In this document: positions 54,192-61,696 of the stretch, piece after piece
Layout of the letters: the number at the start of each line of letters is the position of its first letter
Position numbering within the stretch: position 1 is the stretch's first letter
The notes under the pieces: generated by a model
Told to the model about the DNA's origin: nothing
What the model saw: the letters and a program-made list of their open reading frames with translations, nothing else
Database searches by the model: none
Origin: Maritimibacter sp. REDSEA-S28_B5
Lineage (GTDB): Bacteria > Pseudomonadota > Alphaproteobacteria > Rhodobacterales > Rhodobacteraceae
Direction: 5' to 3'
Length of the DNA stretch: 62,348 nucleotides
NCBI GenBank assembly: GCA_001626765.1
Contig: LUOO01000103.1
Location: 1-62,348, forward strand
Made by a program: the position numbers and the translations under genes

Positions 54192-56281
54192 GCCGGGACC
54201 ATGGCAACGAGCGACGGCCGCGCGTCCGTCCCGATTTCCTCGAACGACAGGACCGGGTTCTGCAGGCCCTTGGCGGTCAGCACGGTCTGCAGGAACCGCC
54301 GCCGCCGGGTCGAGGTCACGACGGCCGGATAGACGCCGCGTTCGCCGGCCGAGGCGATCTTTTCGGCTAGCCCCGAGGCAAGCCGGTTGAAGGCGTCGGG
54401 GGGCAAGGCGACGTCCTTGGTTCCGAAATCACCGTCCACCTGGTAGCTCATGAACCGTTCCTCCCACTCGGGGGCAAGCTGGACGAGCGGGATGGTGCCG
54501 TCGGAGCGCTTGAGCTCGGACACGAGTTGGAAGCCCAGTCGCTGGCGCACATGTTCACAGATCGCGAGGGGCGAATTCATCGACGGCCGGGCCTCGGAAA
54601 TCGCCTCGAGAATCAGAGGCAGGTTCCGGATCGACACCCGTTCGGCAAGAAGCAGGCGCAGCACCGACAGGAGCAGGTCGACAGGCACCTTGTCCGGCAC
54701 CAGTTCGTCCAGCAGCCGCTGGTTGGCCGCCGCGCGGTCCGGGTCGGTCAGGTTGGTGAATTCCGCCAGCAACCTGCGCAGGGACTTGAGCGTCAGGATC
54801 CGCGGGAAATTTCGCTTGATCACCTCGAGCAGATGGGTGGCGAGCACCTCGGTTGGGGACACGACCGTGCAACCCTGCAGCGAGGCCTCTTCCTGATCGG
54901 CAGAGGCGATCCACATCGCGGGGGCGCCGTAGACCGGTTCGCTGACCCGCTCGCCGTCCAGAAGCGGGGCGTCCTGGCTTGCCAGAATGGCAAGATGGCG
55001 CCCCGGATGCAGCCTGTCATGGGCCTGTTCCACGCCCTGAACCCGGATGACGTAGTCGCCATGCGGGAGTGTCGGGTCGTCGGTCAGCCGGATCTCGGGC
55101 AAGATCACACCATAGGTCGTCGCGATGTGGTTGCGCATGTTGTCGATGCGCGCGTCGAGGCCGCTGGTCGCATCCAGCACCATGGTCACGAGGTTCGAGG
55201 AAAACTCGACATGGATGTCGTCGAGGTCGAGCATGTCGCCGATCTGGTTGCGCCGTGCCTCGGCCGGGGGGGCGATCTGCGGCAACTGCGCCGCTTCGGC
55301 TTGGGTCGCCTGCTTCTTTCTGACTTGCCACGCTGCATAGCCCAGCGCCGCCGCGCCGAGCGTAAAGGGCAGGAAGGGCAGGCCCGGAACGAGTCCGAAG
55401 AGCGCGAGAAGCACGGCGACCGTGGCGAGCGCCGACGGGTATTTGCCCAGTTGGGAAAACATGGCGAGATCAGTTGACCCCTGAGCGCCCCCCCGCGCGA
55501 GAAGCAGTGCGGAAGCGATCGAAATGATCACGGCGGGGATCTGGCCGACGAGGCCATCGCCCACGGTCAGGATCGCATAGGTCTGAAACGCATGGCCCAG
55601 GTCCATGCCATGCACCGCCACTCCCATGATCAGACCCATCACGATGTTCATGAGCGTGATCAAGAGACCCGCGACCGCATCGCCCTTGACGAATTTCGAA
55701 GCCCCATCGAGCGATCCGAAGAAGGTGGTTTCCTGCTGTTCGAGGTTGCGGCGCGCCTTAGCCTCTTCATGGGTGATCGCGCCCGCGGCGACATCGGCGT
55801 CGATGGCCAGCTGTTTGCCCGGCATCCCGTCGAGCGCGAAGCGCGCGCCAACTTCGGCCATCCGCGCGGCGCCTTTGGCGATCACCATGAAGTTCACGAT
55901 GAGGAGCACCGCAAAAACCACGAGGCCGAGGAACACGCTGCCTGACATGACGAAATTCGCGAAACCTTCGATCACATGGCCCGCTGCCGCGGTGCCCGTG
56001 TGCCCGTTGCCGATGATCAGTTTCGTGGACGAAACGTTGAGCGACAGGCGTAGCATGAGAGAGGCGAGCAGGATCGTCGGAAAGGCCGAGAAATCGAGGG
56101 GCCGCTCGATGAAGAGCGTGATCGTGAAAATCAGGATCGCCAGCGCAAAGGACACGGCGAGGCCCGCGTCGAGGATCCACGAGGGCATCGGCAGGATCAT
56201 CATGACGATGACCGTCATGAGCGCGATGGCGAGGAGCACCGTGGGTTGGAAAGCCATGCTCGGCAGCCGCATCATGATCAC
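54188..56281 (-). CDS. flhA: Flagellar export gate protein FlhA
   Basis: A 697-aa protein. The N-terminal half has about eight helices with the FHIPEP-type loop (MAEVGARFALDGMPGKQLAIDADVAAGAI in parts) and GDGLVGQIPAVIISIASALLL. The C-terminal half is the cytosolic chaperone- and substrate-docking domain. Full length, with an ATGA overlap to fliR. Confidence 0.96.
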   Translation of the reverse strand: MIMMRLPSMAFQPTVLLAIALMTVIVMMILPMPSWILDAGLAVSFALAILIFTITLFIERPLDFSAFPTILLASLMLRLSLNVSSTKLIIGNGHTGTAAAGHVIEGFANFVMSGSVFLGLVVFAVLLIVNFMVIAKGAARMAEVGARFALDGMPGKQLAIDADVAAGAITHEEAKARRNLEQQETTFFGSLDGASKFVKGDAVAGLLITLMNIVMGLIMGVAVHGMDLGHAFQTYAILTVGDGLVGQIPAVIISIASALLLARGGAQGSTDLAMFSQLGKYPSALATVAVLLALFGLVPGLPFLPFTLGAAALGYAAWQVRKKQATQAEAAQLPQIAPPAEARRNQIGDMLDLDDIHVEFSSNLVTMVLDATSGLDARIDNMRNHIATTYGVILPEIRLTDDPTLPHGDYVIRVQGVEQAHDRLHPGRHLAILASQDAPLLDGERVSEPVYGAPAMWIASADQEEASLQGCTVVSPTEVLATHLLEVIKRNFPRILTLKSLRRLLAEFTNLTDPDRAAANQRLLDELVPDKVPVDLLLSVLRLLLAERVSIRNLPLILEAISEARPSMNSPLAICEHVRQRLGFQLVSELKRSDGTIPLVQLAPEWEERFMSYQVDGDFGTKDVALPPDAFNRLASGLAEKIASAGERGVYPAVVTSTRRRRFLQTVLTAKGLQNPVLSFEEIGTDARPSLVAMVPA

Positions 56282-57033
56282 CCCTCCGTGGCGTTGAAGT
56301 CGATGAGCCTGCCGGGCGATGCGGCCGCGCCCAAGGGCACCAGCGACCCGTTGGCCGAGGCGGTTTGCCCGGATTTTCGAAAGAAGGGAAAGGTGTTCAC
56401 GCGCGGCTCTGGAACCGGCACGTCCACCAGAATGACCGGTGGGGCCTGGGCCGCGGCGTCGGCCATGAAGGGCACGTCCCCGATCCCCTCACGGTAATCC
56501 GAGAAGGTCGCCATATACCGTTCCGCGTGTTCCGGGGTGCGGGAATGATAGGCCCCTGCGGCGGTTTCCCACGTGCCCGTTTCCGCCTTCAGGTCCATCA
56601 GGAACCGCGCGGCGTAGAGCGCGCCGGCCAGCGGGTCGAACATCTGGTCGAGGGAGTCGAATTCCTGATGGTGCCACTTGTAGTTGATCTGGAAACAGCC
56701 GACGTCGAAACTTCGCGCCCCCAGTTTGAAATGTTCGTAGACATAGGCGCGTGCGTCATCGGCCGTGTCGAACCAATGGCCCACGCCTTCCATGTTGACC
56801 GTCCAGGGCCAGACGGTCACTTGGCCATTCATGTTGCGTCCGGTTTCGGTCAGCGAGATTGCCATGAGGACATCGAAGGGCACACCGCTTTGCTGTGAGG
56901 CCGTCTGGGCTGCCATGACGCAGAGGTCCGGTGGTGCGGGCGGCGCGGCGAGACCCTGCGTGGTCAATCCGAGACACAGAATACCGACGAAAGCGCGAAA
57001 TGAACGTGGGACATAGTGATGTGTTTCGCGCAT
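56278..57033 (-). CDS. sltF: Flagellar lytic transglycosylase (SltF-like)
   Basis: A 251-aa periplasmic protein with a signal peptide (FRAFVGILCLGLTTQGLA) and an SLT-fold domain. The catalytic glutamate is probably E63 in AISLTETGRN; GCFQINYKWHH and TWETAAGAYHSRTPEHAERY follow. In Rhodobacter sphaeroides SltF opens peptidoglycan for the rod because FlgJ there lacks a muramidase domain, as in this window. The ~60-residue Pro-rich C-terminal tail may bind FlgJ (inference). The stop overlaps the flhA start by four bases. Confidence 0.85.
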   Translation of the reverse strand: MRETHHYVPRSFRAFVGILCLGLTTQGLAAPPAPPDLCVMAAQTASQQSGVPFDVLMAISLTETGRNMNGQVTVWPWTVNMEGVGHWFDTADDARAYVYEHFKLGARSFDVGCFQINYKWHHQEFDSLDQMFDPLAGALYAARFLMDLKAETGTWETAAGAYHSRTPEHAERYMATFSDYREGIGDVPFMADAAAQAPPVILVDVPVPEPRVNTFPFFRKSGQTASANGSLVPLGAAASPGRLIDFNATEG

Positions 57034-57098
57034 TCGTGGACTCCCCGGGCAGTTCTTGCCTGTCGCGAGCAGTGTGAGGGGAAAGGATTGATATCCGG

Positions 57099-59279
57099 TT
57101 ATCGTGATAGCGGCTGAGTCGAGGGCGGGTCCTGCGACCCCGTGTCGTCGCCGAGCAGGCTCTCGATGAGCGTGCGGGTTCGCTCCGCCTGCGCCACAAG
57201 GTCCCGGTCGCGGGCGAGGCCGGAGGATTCCGTCGGCTGGTTTTCGGACGGGGCCGACAGAAGGCGCGCGATCTCGCCCCGAGGACCCGTGTCCTGGGTC
57301 GCCACGTAGTCCCAGAGGCCACCGGTCCAGGCTTCGCGCCGCGCCGCCTCGGCGTCGCCAATCACGTCATACACCTCGCGCGCGGCTTCCCGGTCCTGCG
57401 CAGCGGAATAGGCATCCGCCCGGAGCCGCATGGCGTCGGGATCGTCGAGACCGGCGAGATACCCTATCGCCGCGCCGGGGTTGGCCTGAGCCAATGCGAT
57501 CCGGGCCAGCAGCAGGCGTTCCTCCTGCGTCGGAACGGCACCCTTTGACGTGAGCACGAAACGGGCGTCGGCCGGGAATCCGAGTTGTACGAGCCGATCC
57601 GCAATCCGGCTGCGCATTGGACCCGAGAGGAGCGTGGTTTCGTCCATGCGGTCGAAGGTGAAGGTGAGAAAAGCGTCGTCCTTGCCCTGAAGGATGAGAA
57701 AAGAAAAGATTTCTTCACTGAGCGGGATCAACGTTTCGCCTGCGACAGTGCCGTCCGCTACGGCCGCATCCAGCCGTTCAAAAGCCGCGCCGAACTGCGA
57801 TGCCGAGGCCTGCGCCCTTATTTCAGCGAGGGCCAGTTCCACGCCGATCGCGGTCCCACGGTGTTCGAAACCGACGCTTTGAATGAGTGAGATCAGATCC
57901 TCCGGTACTGCCCCGCCGGCCGCCAGTGTCGTCTCGACTCGTTCGATCAGCAGTGGAGGCAGGATGTCGTCGGCCGTTGGTACAAGCGCGTCGAGCTGGT
58001 TGACCGCCTCCTCCATGCGGCCGTCCGTCGCAGCCGTTTTCGCGTCCAGAAGCGCGATCCCGGCACTCTTTTCCTCAAGAATACGAAGGGTCGCGTCCTT
58101 GATTGCGCGCGCCGTATCGACATCACCAAGGTCCTGGAACTTGGTCGCCAGGATCGGGCCAAGGTGCCTGCGCAGATGTGCAGGGAGTGCCGAGAACGCC
58201 AGTTTCACGGCGCCGGTATTGATCTCCTGGTAGCGGAAGAGACGCGGTTGCGCGGCGACCGCCCAGAGCGCGACCTTTCCCTCGCAGGAGAGCTGATCGA
58301 CGAGAAGCGCGGCGGCCGACGCATGGCCGTCGTCCATCACCTCCGCCATGCTGGCCAGCAGATCGGGGCGTGTGATATCATCCGCGTATCGGTTGATGGC
58401 CGATAGCGCCTCGGCGCCGAAGGTGATGTAGAGGTAATGCCGCACGAGTGCGGTCAGACCCTCACCGTCGATCTCATCGAATTCGCCAACGAGATCAGAG
58501 CGGTAGGAACCGATATCCCCGGAACCGCCCGGCTCGTCGCCCCAAGCGGAAATATCGAACAGATAGTCCGGCAGGCAGTCTTTCCCGGCGCTTGTGCGCG
58601 GGGCCTGATGCTCGTGCGTCGCCTCGTCAACGCTGGTCGTGATCGACACATGGCTTCCGTCCGCAATCGGCTCTGCCGCGGGTGGCAGGGGCGGCGGCGG
58701 GTCAGGGTGCGCGGACGTCTCGACCATATCCTCGGGTGCAGCGGGTTCTCTTGGCGAGTTGCCGAACACCAGCGGCAGCGGGTGGCGTGACGGAAGCAAA
58801 GGGAGGCTGAAGGGCGGCTCCTCCGGCGCGTCGGCGGGCGTGGACGCAGCTCTTGCGCCAGATGCGCCGGACTGTGCCGTCCTCTCCCCGATCATCTCGT
58901 TGAAGTGCGCGGTTTCGGGGCTCGGCGGGCCGTCCACGATATCGACGGCGAGGATGTCTGTCCCGACAACGAGAAGCTCGAGGTGACAGTCGCAGGTCGA
59001 AAGGATGCGCAGCCTGCCCTCGCCTGCGGCAACGACGTCTTCGATGCGCGTTCTCGGAATGCGATCAAAAGCCGACGACAGGTCGAAGCTGTCGTCGGGA
59101 TTCGGAGAGCGGACCTCGTAGCCGCCCCCGACACGGCCAGAGACCCAGTCCTGCGGCGCACTCACACGCAGGGCAAGACGGGAAAAGCCGCGGTGTTCGC
59201 CAGAGGAAACGGTCACCACTTCGGCCGGCAAGGGATGCGCGGCGAGCAACCAGATCAGAGCTGCGGCAAGGCCCCTCAT
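57099..59279 (-). CDS. Large periplasmic protein coupled to motA (unknown; possible MotC analogue)
   Basis: A 726-aa protein with a signal peptide (MRGLAAALIWLLAAHPLPAEV). Residues ~20-125 form a small domain (VSSGEHRGFSRLALRVSAPQDW, IEDVVAAGEGRLRILSTCDCHLELLVVG in parts), then a Pro/Ser-rich linker, then ~480 residues of helical, TPR-like sequence. Its ATG overlaps the motA stop by four bases, so the two are translated together. Rhizobial MotC is also periplasmic and stabilises MotB; no sequence match to MotC is claimed. I do not recognise the family. Confidence 0.6.
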   Translation of the reverse strand: MRGLAAALIWLLAAHPLPAEVVTVSSGEHRGFSRLALRVSAPQDWVSGRVGGGYEVRSPNPDDSFDLSSAFDRIPRTRIEDVVAAGEGRLRILSTCDCHLELLVVGTDILAVDIVDGPPSPETAHFNEMIGERTAQSGASGARAASTPADAPEEPPFSLPLLPSRHPLPLVFGNSPREPAAPEDMVETSAHPDPPPPLPPAAEPIADGSHVSITTSVDEATHEHQAPRTSAGKDCLPDYLFDISAWGDEPGGSGDIGSYRSDLVGEFDEIDGEGLTALVRHYLYITFGAEALSAINRYADDITRPDLLASMAEVMDDGHASAAALLVDQLSCEGKVALWAVAAQPRLFRYQEINTGAVKLAFSALPAHLRRHLGPILATKFQDLGDVDTARAIKDATLRILEEKSAGIALLDAKTAATDGRMEEAVNQLDALVPTADDILPPLLIERVETTLAAGGAVPEDLISLIQSVGFEHRGTAIGVELALAEIRAQASASQFGAAFERLDAAVADGTVAGETLIPLSEEIFSFLILQGKDDAFLTFTFDRMDETTLLSGPMRSRIADRLVQLGFPADARFVLTSKGAVPTQEERLLLARIALAQANPGAAIGYLAGLDDPDAMRLRADAYSAAQDREAAREVYDVIGDAEAARREAWTGGLWDYVATQDTGPRGEIARLLSAPSENQPTESSGLARDRDLVAQAERTRTLIESLLGDDTGSQDPPSTQPLSR

Positions 59280-60148
59280 GCTGCGTCCTTCTTGACCTCC
59301 TTCAATGCGTCTTCGAGGTCCGCGAAGCTGGGGCGGATATGGCTCGGCGTATTCTGGCGACCCACTTCAATGCAGATGTTCGTCGAATGGTTGTGAAGGT
59401 TTGCGACCAGGACTTCCCGGATGAGCTGATAGAAATGCGCATCCTCTTCGACCACCGTCTTGACCTTGGCCGCAAACGGCCCGACCAGGCCATAGGCCAG
59501 GAACACGCCCATGAAGGTGCCGACCAGCGCGCCGCCGATGAGTTTTCCCAGAATTTCTGGCGGTTGGTCGATCGATCCCATCGTCTTGATGACCCCCAGA
59601 ACAGCCGCGACGATTCCGAGTGCCGGAAGCCCGTCCGCGACGGCCTGCAGCGCATGGCTCGAATGCTGGGCATGGTGCAGGTTCGCTTCCATCCGTTTTT
59701 CGAGCACCTCCTCAACCTGGTGGGGGTCGTCATAATTCATCGAGGCGGACCGCAGCGTGTCGCAGATCAGGTCGATGGCTTCGTCGTCTTCGAGGATCTT
59801 GGGGTATTTCTGGAAGATCACGCTGTCGGCGGGCGCCTCGATATGTTCCTCGAGCGCGACGGCGTTCTGCCGGGCTTGTCGGATCAGCGCGAAGAGCAGG
59901 CACAGGAGGTCCTTGTAGTCCTCCGGTTTCCATTTCGGACCCTTGAAGACCTTTCCAACATCCTTCAGCGTATGTTTGATTGCCGCCATGTCATTCGAAA
60001 TCACGAAAGCGCCGGCCGCGGCCCCCCCGATCATGGTAAATTCAAACGGCAGGGATTTCAGGATGATCCCCATCTTGCCGCCGGCGGCCAGGTAGCCGCC
60101 GAAGACCATGACAAAGATCATTCCAATTCCGACAAAGCCCAGCATCAT
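59276..60148 (-). CDS. motA: Flagellar stator protein MotA
   Basis: A 290-aa four-helix stator subunit. The cytoplasmic loop carries ALIRQARQNAVALEEHIE, including the arginine and glutamate that contact FliG. Helix 3 has LPALGIVAAVLGVIKTMGS and helix 4 VGTFMGVFLAYGLVGPFAAKV, in parts, each with the conserved proline region. motB is not in the window. ATG 60148 or 60145. A 64-base gap separates it from the motE-like gene. Confidence 0.95.
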   Translation of the reverse strand: MMLGFVGIGMIFVMVFGGYLAAGGKMGIILKSLPFEFTMIGGAAAGAFVISNDMAAIKHTLKDVGKVFKGPKWKPEDYKDLLCLLFALIRQARQNAVALEEHIEAPADSVIFQKYPKILEDDEAIDLICDTLRSASMNYDDPHQVEEVLEKRMEANLHHAQHSSHALQAVADGLPALGIVAAVLGVIKTMGSIDQPPEILGKLIGGALVGTFMGVFLAYGLVGPFAAKVKTVVEEDAHFYQLIREVLVANLHNHSTNICIEVGRQNTPSHIRPSFADLEDALKEVKKDAA

Positions 60149-60212
60149 TTTCTCCGACGTTTCGTCCCTGCGCGAGTCTTCTCACGTTGGGGTTAAGAAA
60201 GTGTCTGCCGGG

Positions 60213-60818
60213 TCATTGTGTGGGCGCGTTCGCGTTCCGCCCGGCGAGGATCACGCTGATCGCATAGGCCTGTTCAGGGTCCAGCCCGGCAAGGATCGCG
60301 GCCGCGGCATCGGATCGCATCCGCCCCAGAAAACCGGCGGCGAAGTTCGGTTCCATCGCGGCAAAGACAGCGACGGCTTCCTTGGGTTTCATGTTCTCGT
60401 AAAGCGACGTGAGCTTCTCGATGTCGTTCTCTGCCGCCTCCGCCGACAGGGCGATCATACTTTTCAGGTCGGCCTCAGCCTGTTCGAGGGCCTCAAGGTT
60501 CTTGCGGATCTGATCCTCCGCGATGGCCAGGGTTTGCGCCCGTTCCTCCAGCGCAGCCTCCCGTTCCGCGATTAGGTCTTCGCGTTCCTTCAGCGACTGG
60601 ACGAGCCGCGCGATATCGGTGACCGGAGTCTGGGTCGCAGCGGGCTCGTCGCCGGTCTCGGCTGCCAGGGCCATCCCGGTTTCCGCGGCCACGCGCACGA
60701 CAAATGACCCCATGAAACACATTGCAATGAGGGTGAGCGCACTTCGCCCGACGATGCCGCGCCGCCGTGCGCGACGATCATGACCTTTGCCCTCCCGTGG
60801 CGTCTTCGGCGCACTCAT
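60213..60818 (-). CDS. MotE-like flagellar motility protein
   Basis: A 201-aa protein with one N-terminal membrane or signal segment (GRSALTLIAMCFMGSFVVRV), a coiled coil (LKEREDLIAEREAALEERAQTLAIAEDQIRKNLEALEQAE in parts) and a C-terminal MgtE-N-like helical domain (LYENMKPKEAVAVFAAMEPNFAAGFLGRM in parts). Rhizobial MotE is a periplasmic chaperone for MotC. ATG 60818 overlaps the DUF6468 stop by four bases; the frame is open upstream. Confidence 0.75.
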   Translation of the reverse strand: MSAPKTPREGKGHDRRARRRGIVGRSALTLIAMCFMGSFVVRVAAETGMALAAETGDEPAATQTPVTDIARLVQSLKEREDLIAEREAALEERAQTLAIAEDQIRKNLEALEQAEADLKSMIALSAEAAENDIEKLTSLYENMKPKEAVAVFAAMEPNFAAGFLGRMRSDAAAAILAGLDPEQAYAISVILAGRNANAPTQ

Positions 60819-61234
60819 TGCTCTGCCTCTGCGTGTCTGCGTTTCGTCGAGAAGCGAGGCCCGGCTTCTTCGGCGTCGCGCCATGTCTCGTCCATGGTGC
60901 GCTCACGGGCTGCTGGCGCATCCGGAAGATCGTGGAGCGAGGCCATCATGAGTTCGAGCTTGCGGGCTGCGCTTTCCGCGCGGTCGGTGAGGTCAGTCAA
61001 GGAGACCGAGCTTTGCATCGCGGCCTTGCGTGCCTTTTCCAGTGTTTTCGTCATGTCGTCGACCTGCGCCGACAGCACCGCCACCGCGCCGCCCACGCCA
61101 TTTTCCAGATTGTTGAACCGCCTGAGCCTGCGCGACAGGACGAAGCAATAGATCCCCGCACCCAATGCCCCTATGGCCAGCAGAATGTCGGAGGCCGCCC
61201 CGGCGAGCGGGGTCAGGTCGATAGGAAAAGGCAT
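60815..61234 (-). CDS. DUF6468-like flagellar-locus membrane protein
   Basis: A 139-aa protein with one N-terminal membrane helix (ASDILLAIGALGAGIYCFVLS), a basic stretch (RRLRRFN) and a coiled-coil region (AQVDDMTKTLEKARKAAMQSS). I recall this layout as DUF6468, found between fliL and motA in alphaproteobacteria. GAAGGAAA precedes the ATG. It starts 14 bases after the broken fliL. Function unknown. Confidence 0.65.
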   Translation of the reverse strand: MPFPIDLTPLAGAASDILLAIGALGAGIYCFVLSRRLRRFNNLENGVGGAVAVLSAQVDDMTKTLEKARKAAMQSSVSLTDLTDRAESAARKLELMMASLHDLPDAPAARERTMDETWRDAEEAGPRFSTKRRHAEAEQ

Positions 61235-61247
61235 CCAATGTTTTCCT

Positions 61248-61578
61248 TCAATTCAACACGAATTCCATGACCAGCAGATCCCGAACGCGGCCCTCGCCGG
61301 TCACGAGCTGCACCCGCCGCAACATCTGTGCCCGAAGGCTCACCAACGCGCCGGGGTCCTCGATATCTGCCAGCGAAACCGCCCGCAGGTAGGAGTTGAG
61401 CACGTCCATCACCCGCGGAATGAGCTTGGTCACATCCTCCACATACTGGGGCGACACCTCCAGCTGGGCGCTGAACCGCAGGAAGCGCCAGCACGAGGCC
61501 GATCAACAGCCCCTTCTTTCCCTTTTTTTTCGGGGCCTCTTCCGTGCCCCCGGCGGTATCTGTCGTATCGTCAGCCAT
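61248..61578 (-). pseudogene. fliL: fliL, internally deleted and frameshifted
   Basis: The N-terminal frame reads MADDTTDTAGG, then a basic stretch and LLIGLVLAL, the start of the FliL membrane helix, and then goes out of frame at about 61486. The C-terminal part, FLRFSAQLEVSPQYVEDV to LLVMEFVLN, is in the next frame. Intact FliL has about 70-90 residues between these parts (rest of the helix, linker, first periplasmic strands); they are missing. The 331-base remnant is not a multiple of three. Start 61578 or 61587. Upstream control sequence and the genes downstream look normal. Confidence 0.8.
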
Positions 61579-61622
61579 GGTCGCCATGCCGGTTCGTTTC
61601 GTCGGTTATAATCCGGCAGGAG

Positions 61623-61637
61623 CTAACCGATTGTTAA
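61623..61637. promoter_or_regulatory. CtrA-like box between fliL and fliF
   Basis: CTAA-CCGATTG-TTAA fits the CtrA consensus TTAA-N7-TTAA with one mismatch and exact spacing. It lies 45 bases from the fliL start and 60 from the fliF start, in a divergent promoter region. CtrA controls flagellar genes in several Rhodobacteraceae. Confidence 0.55.
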
Positions 61638-61696
61638 TTGGGATCAGCGAAATTCGGGGGGCGAACGCAGAAGGTGTTCGGGAATCGGAGGTCGCG

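Noticed and set aside
52309..54207. Upstream extension of flhB to 632 aa
   Set aside because: The added part is an out-of-frame reading of fliR. GTG 53418 overlaps the fliR stop and starts the normal FlhB N-terminus.
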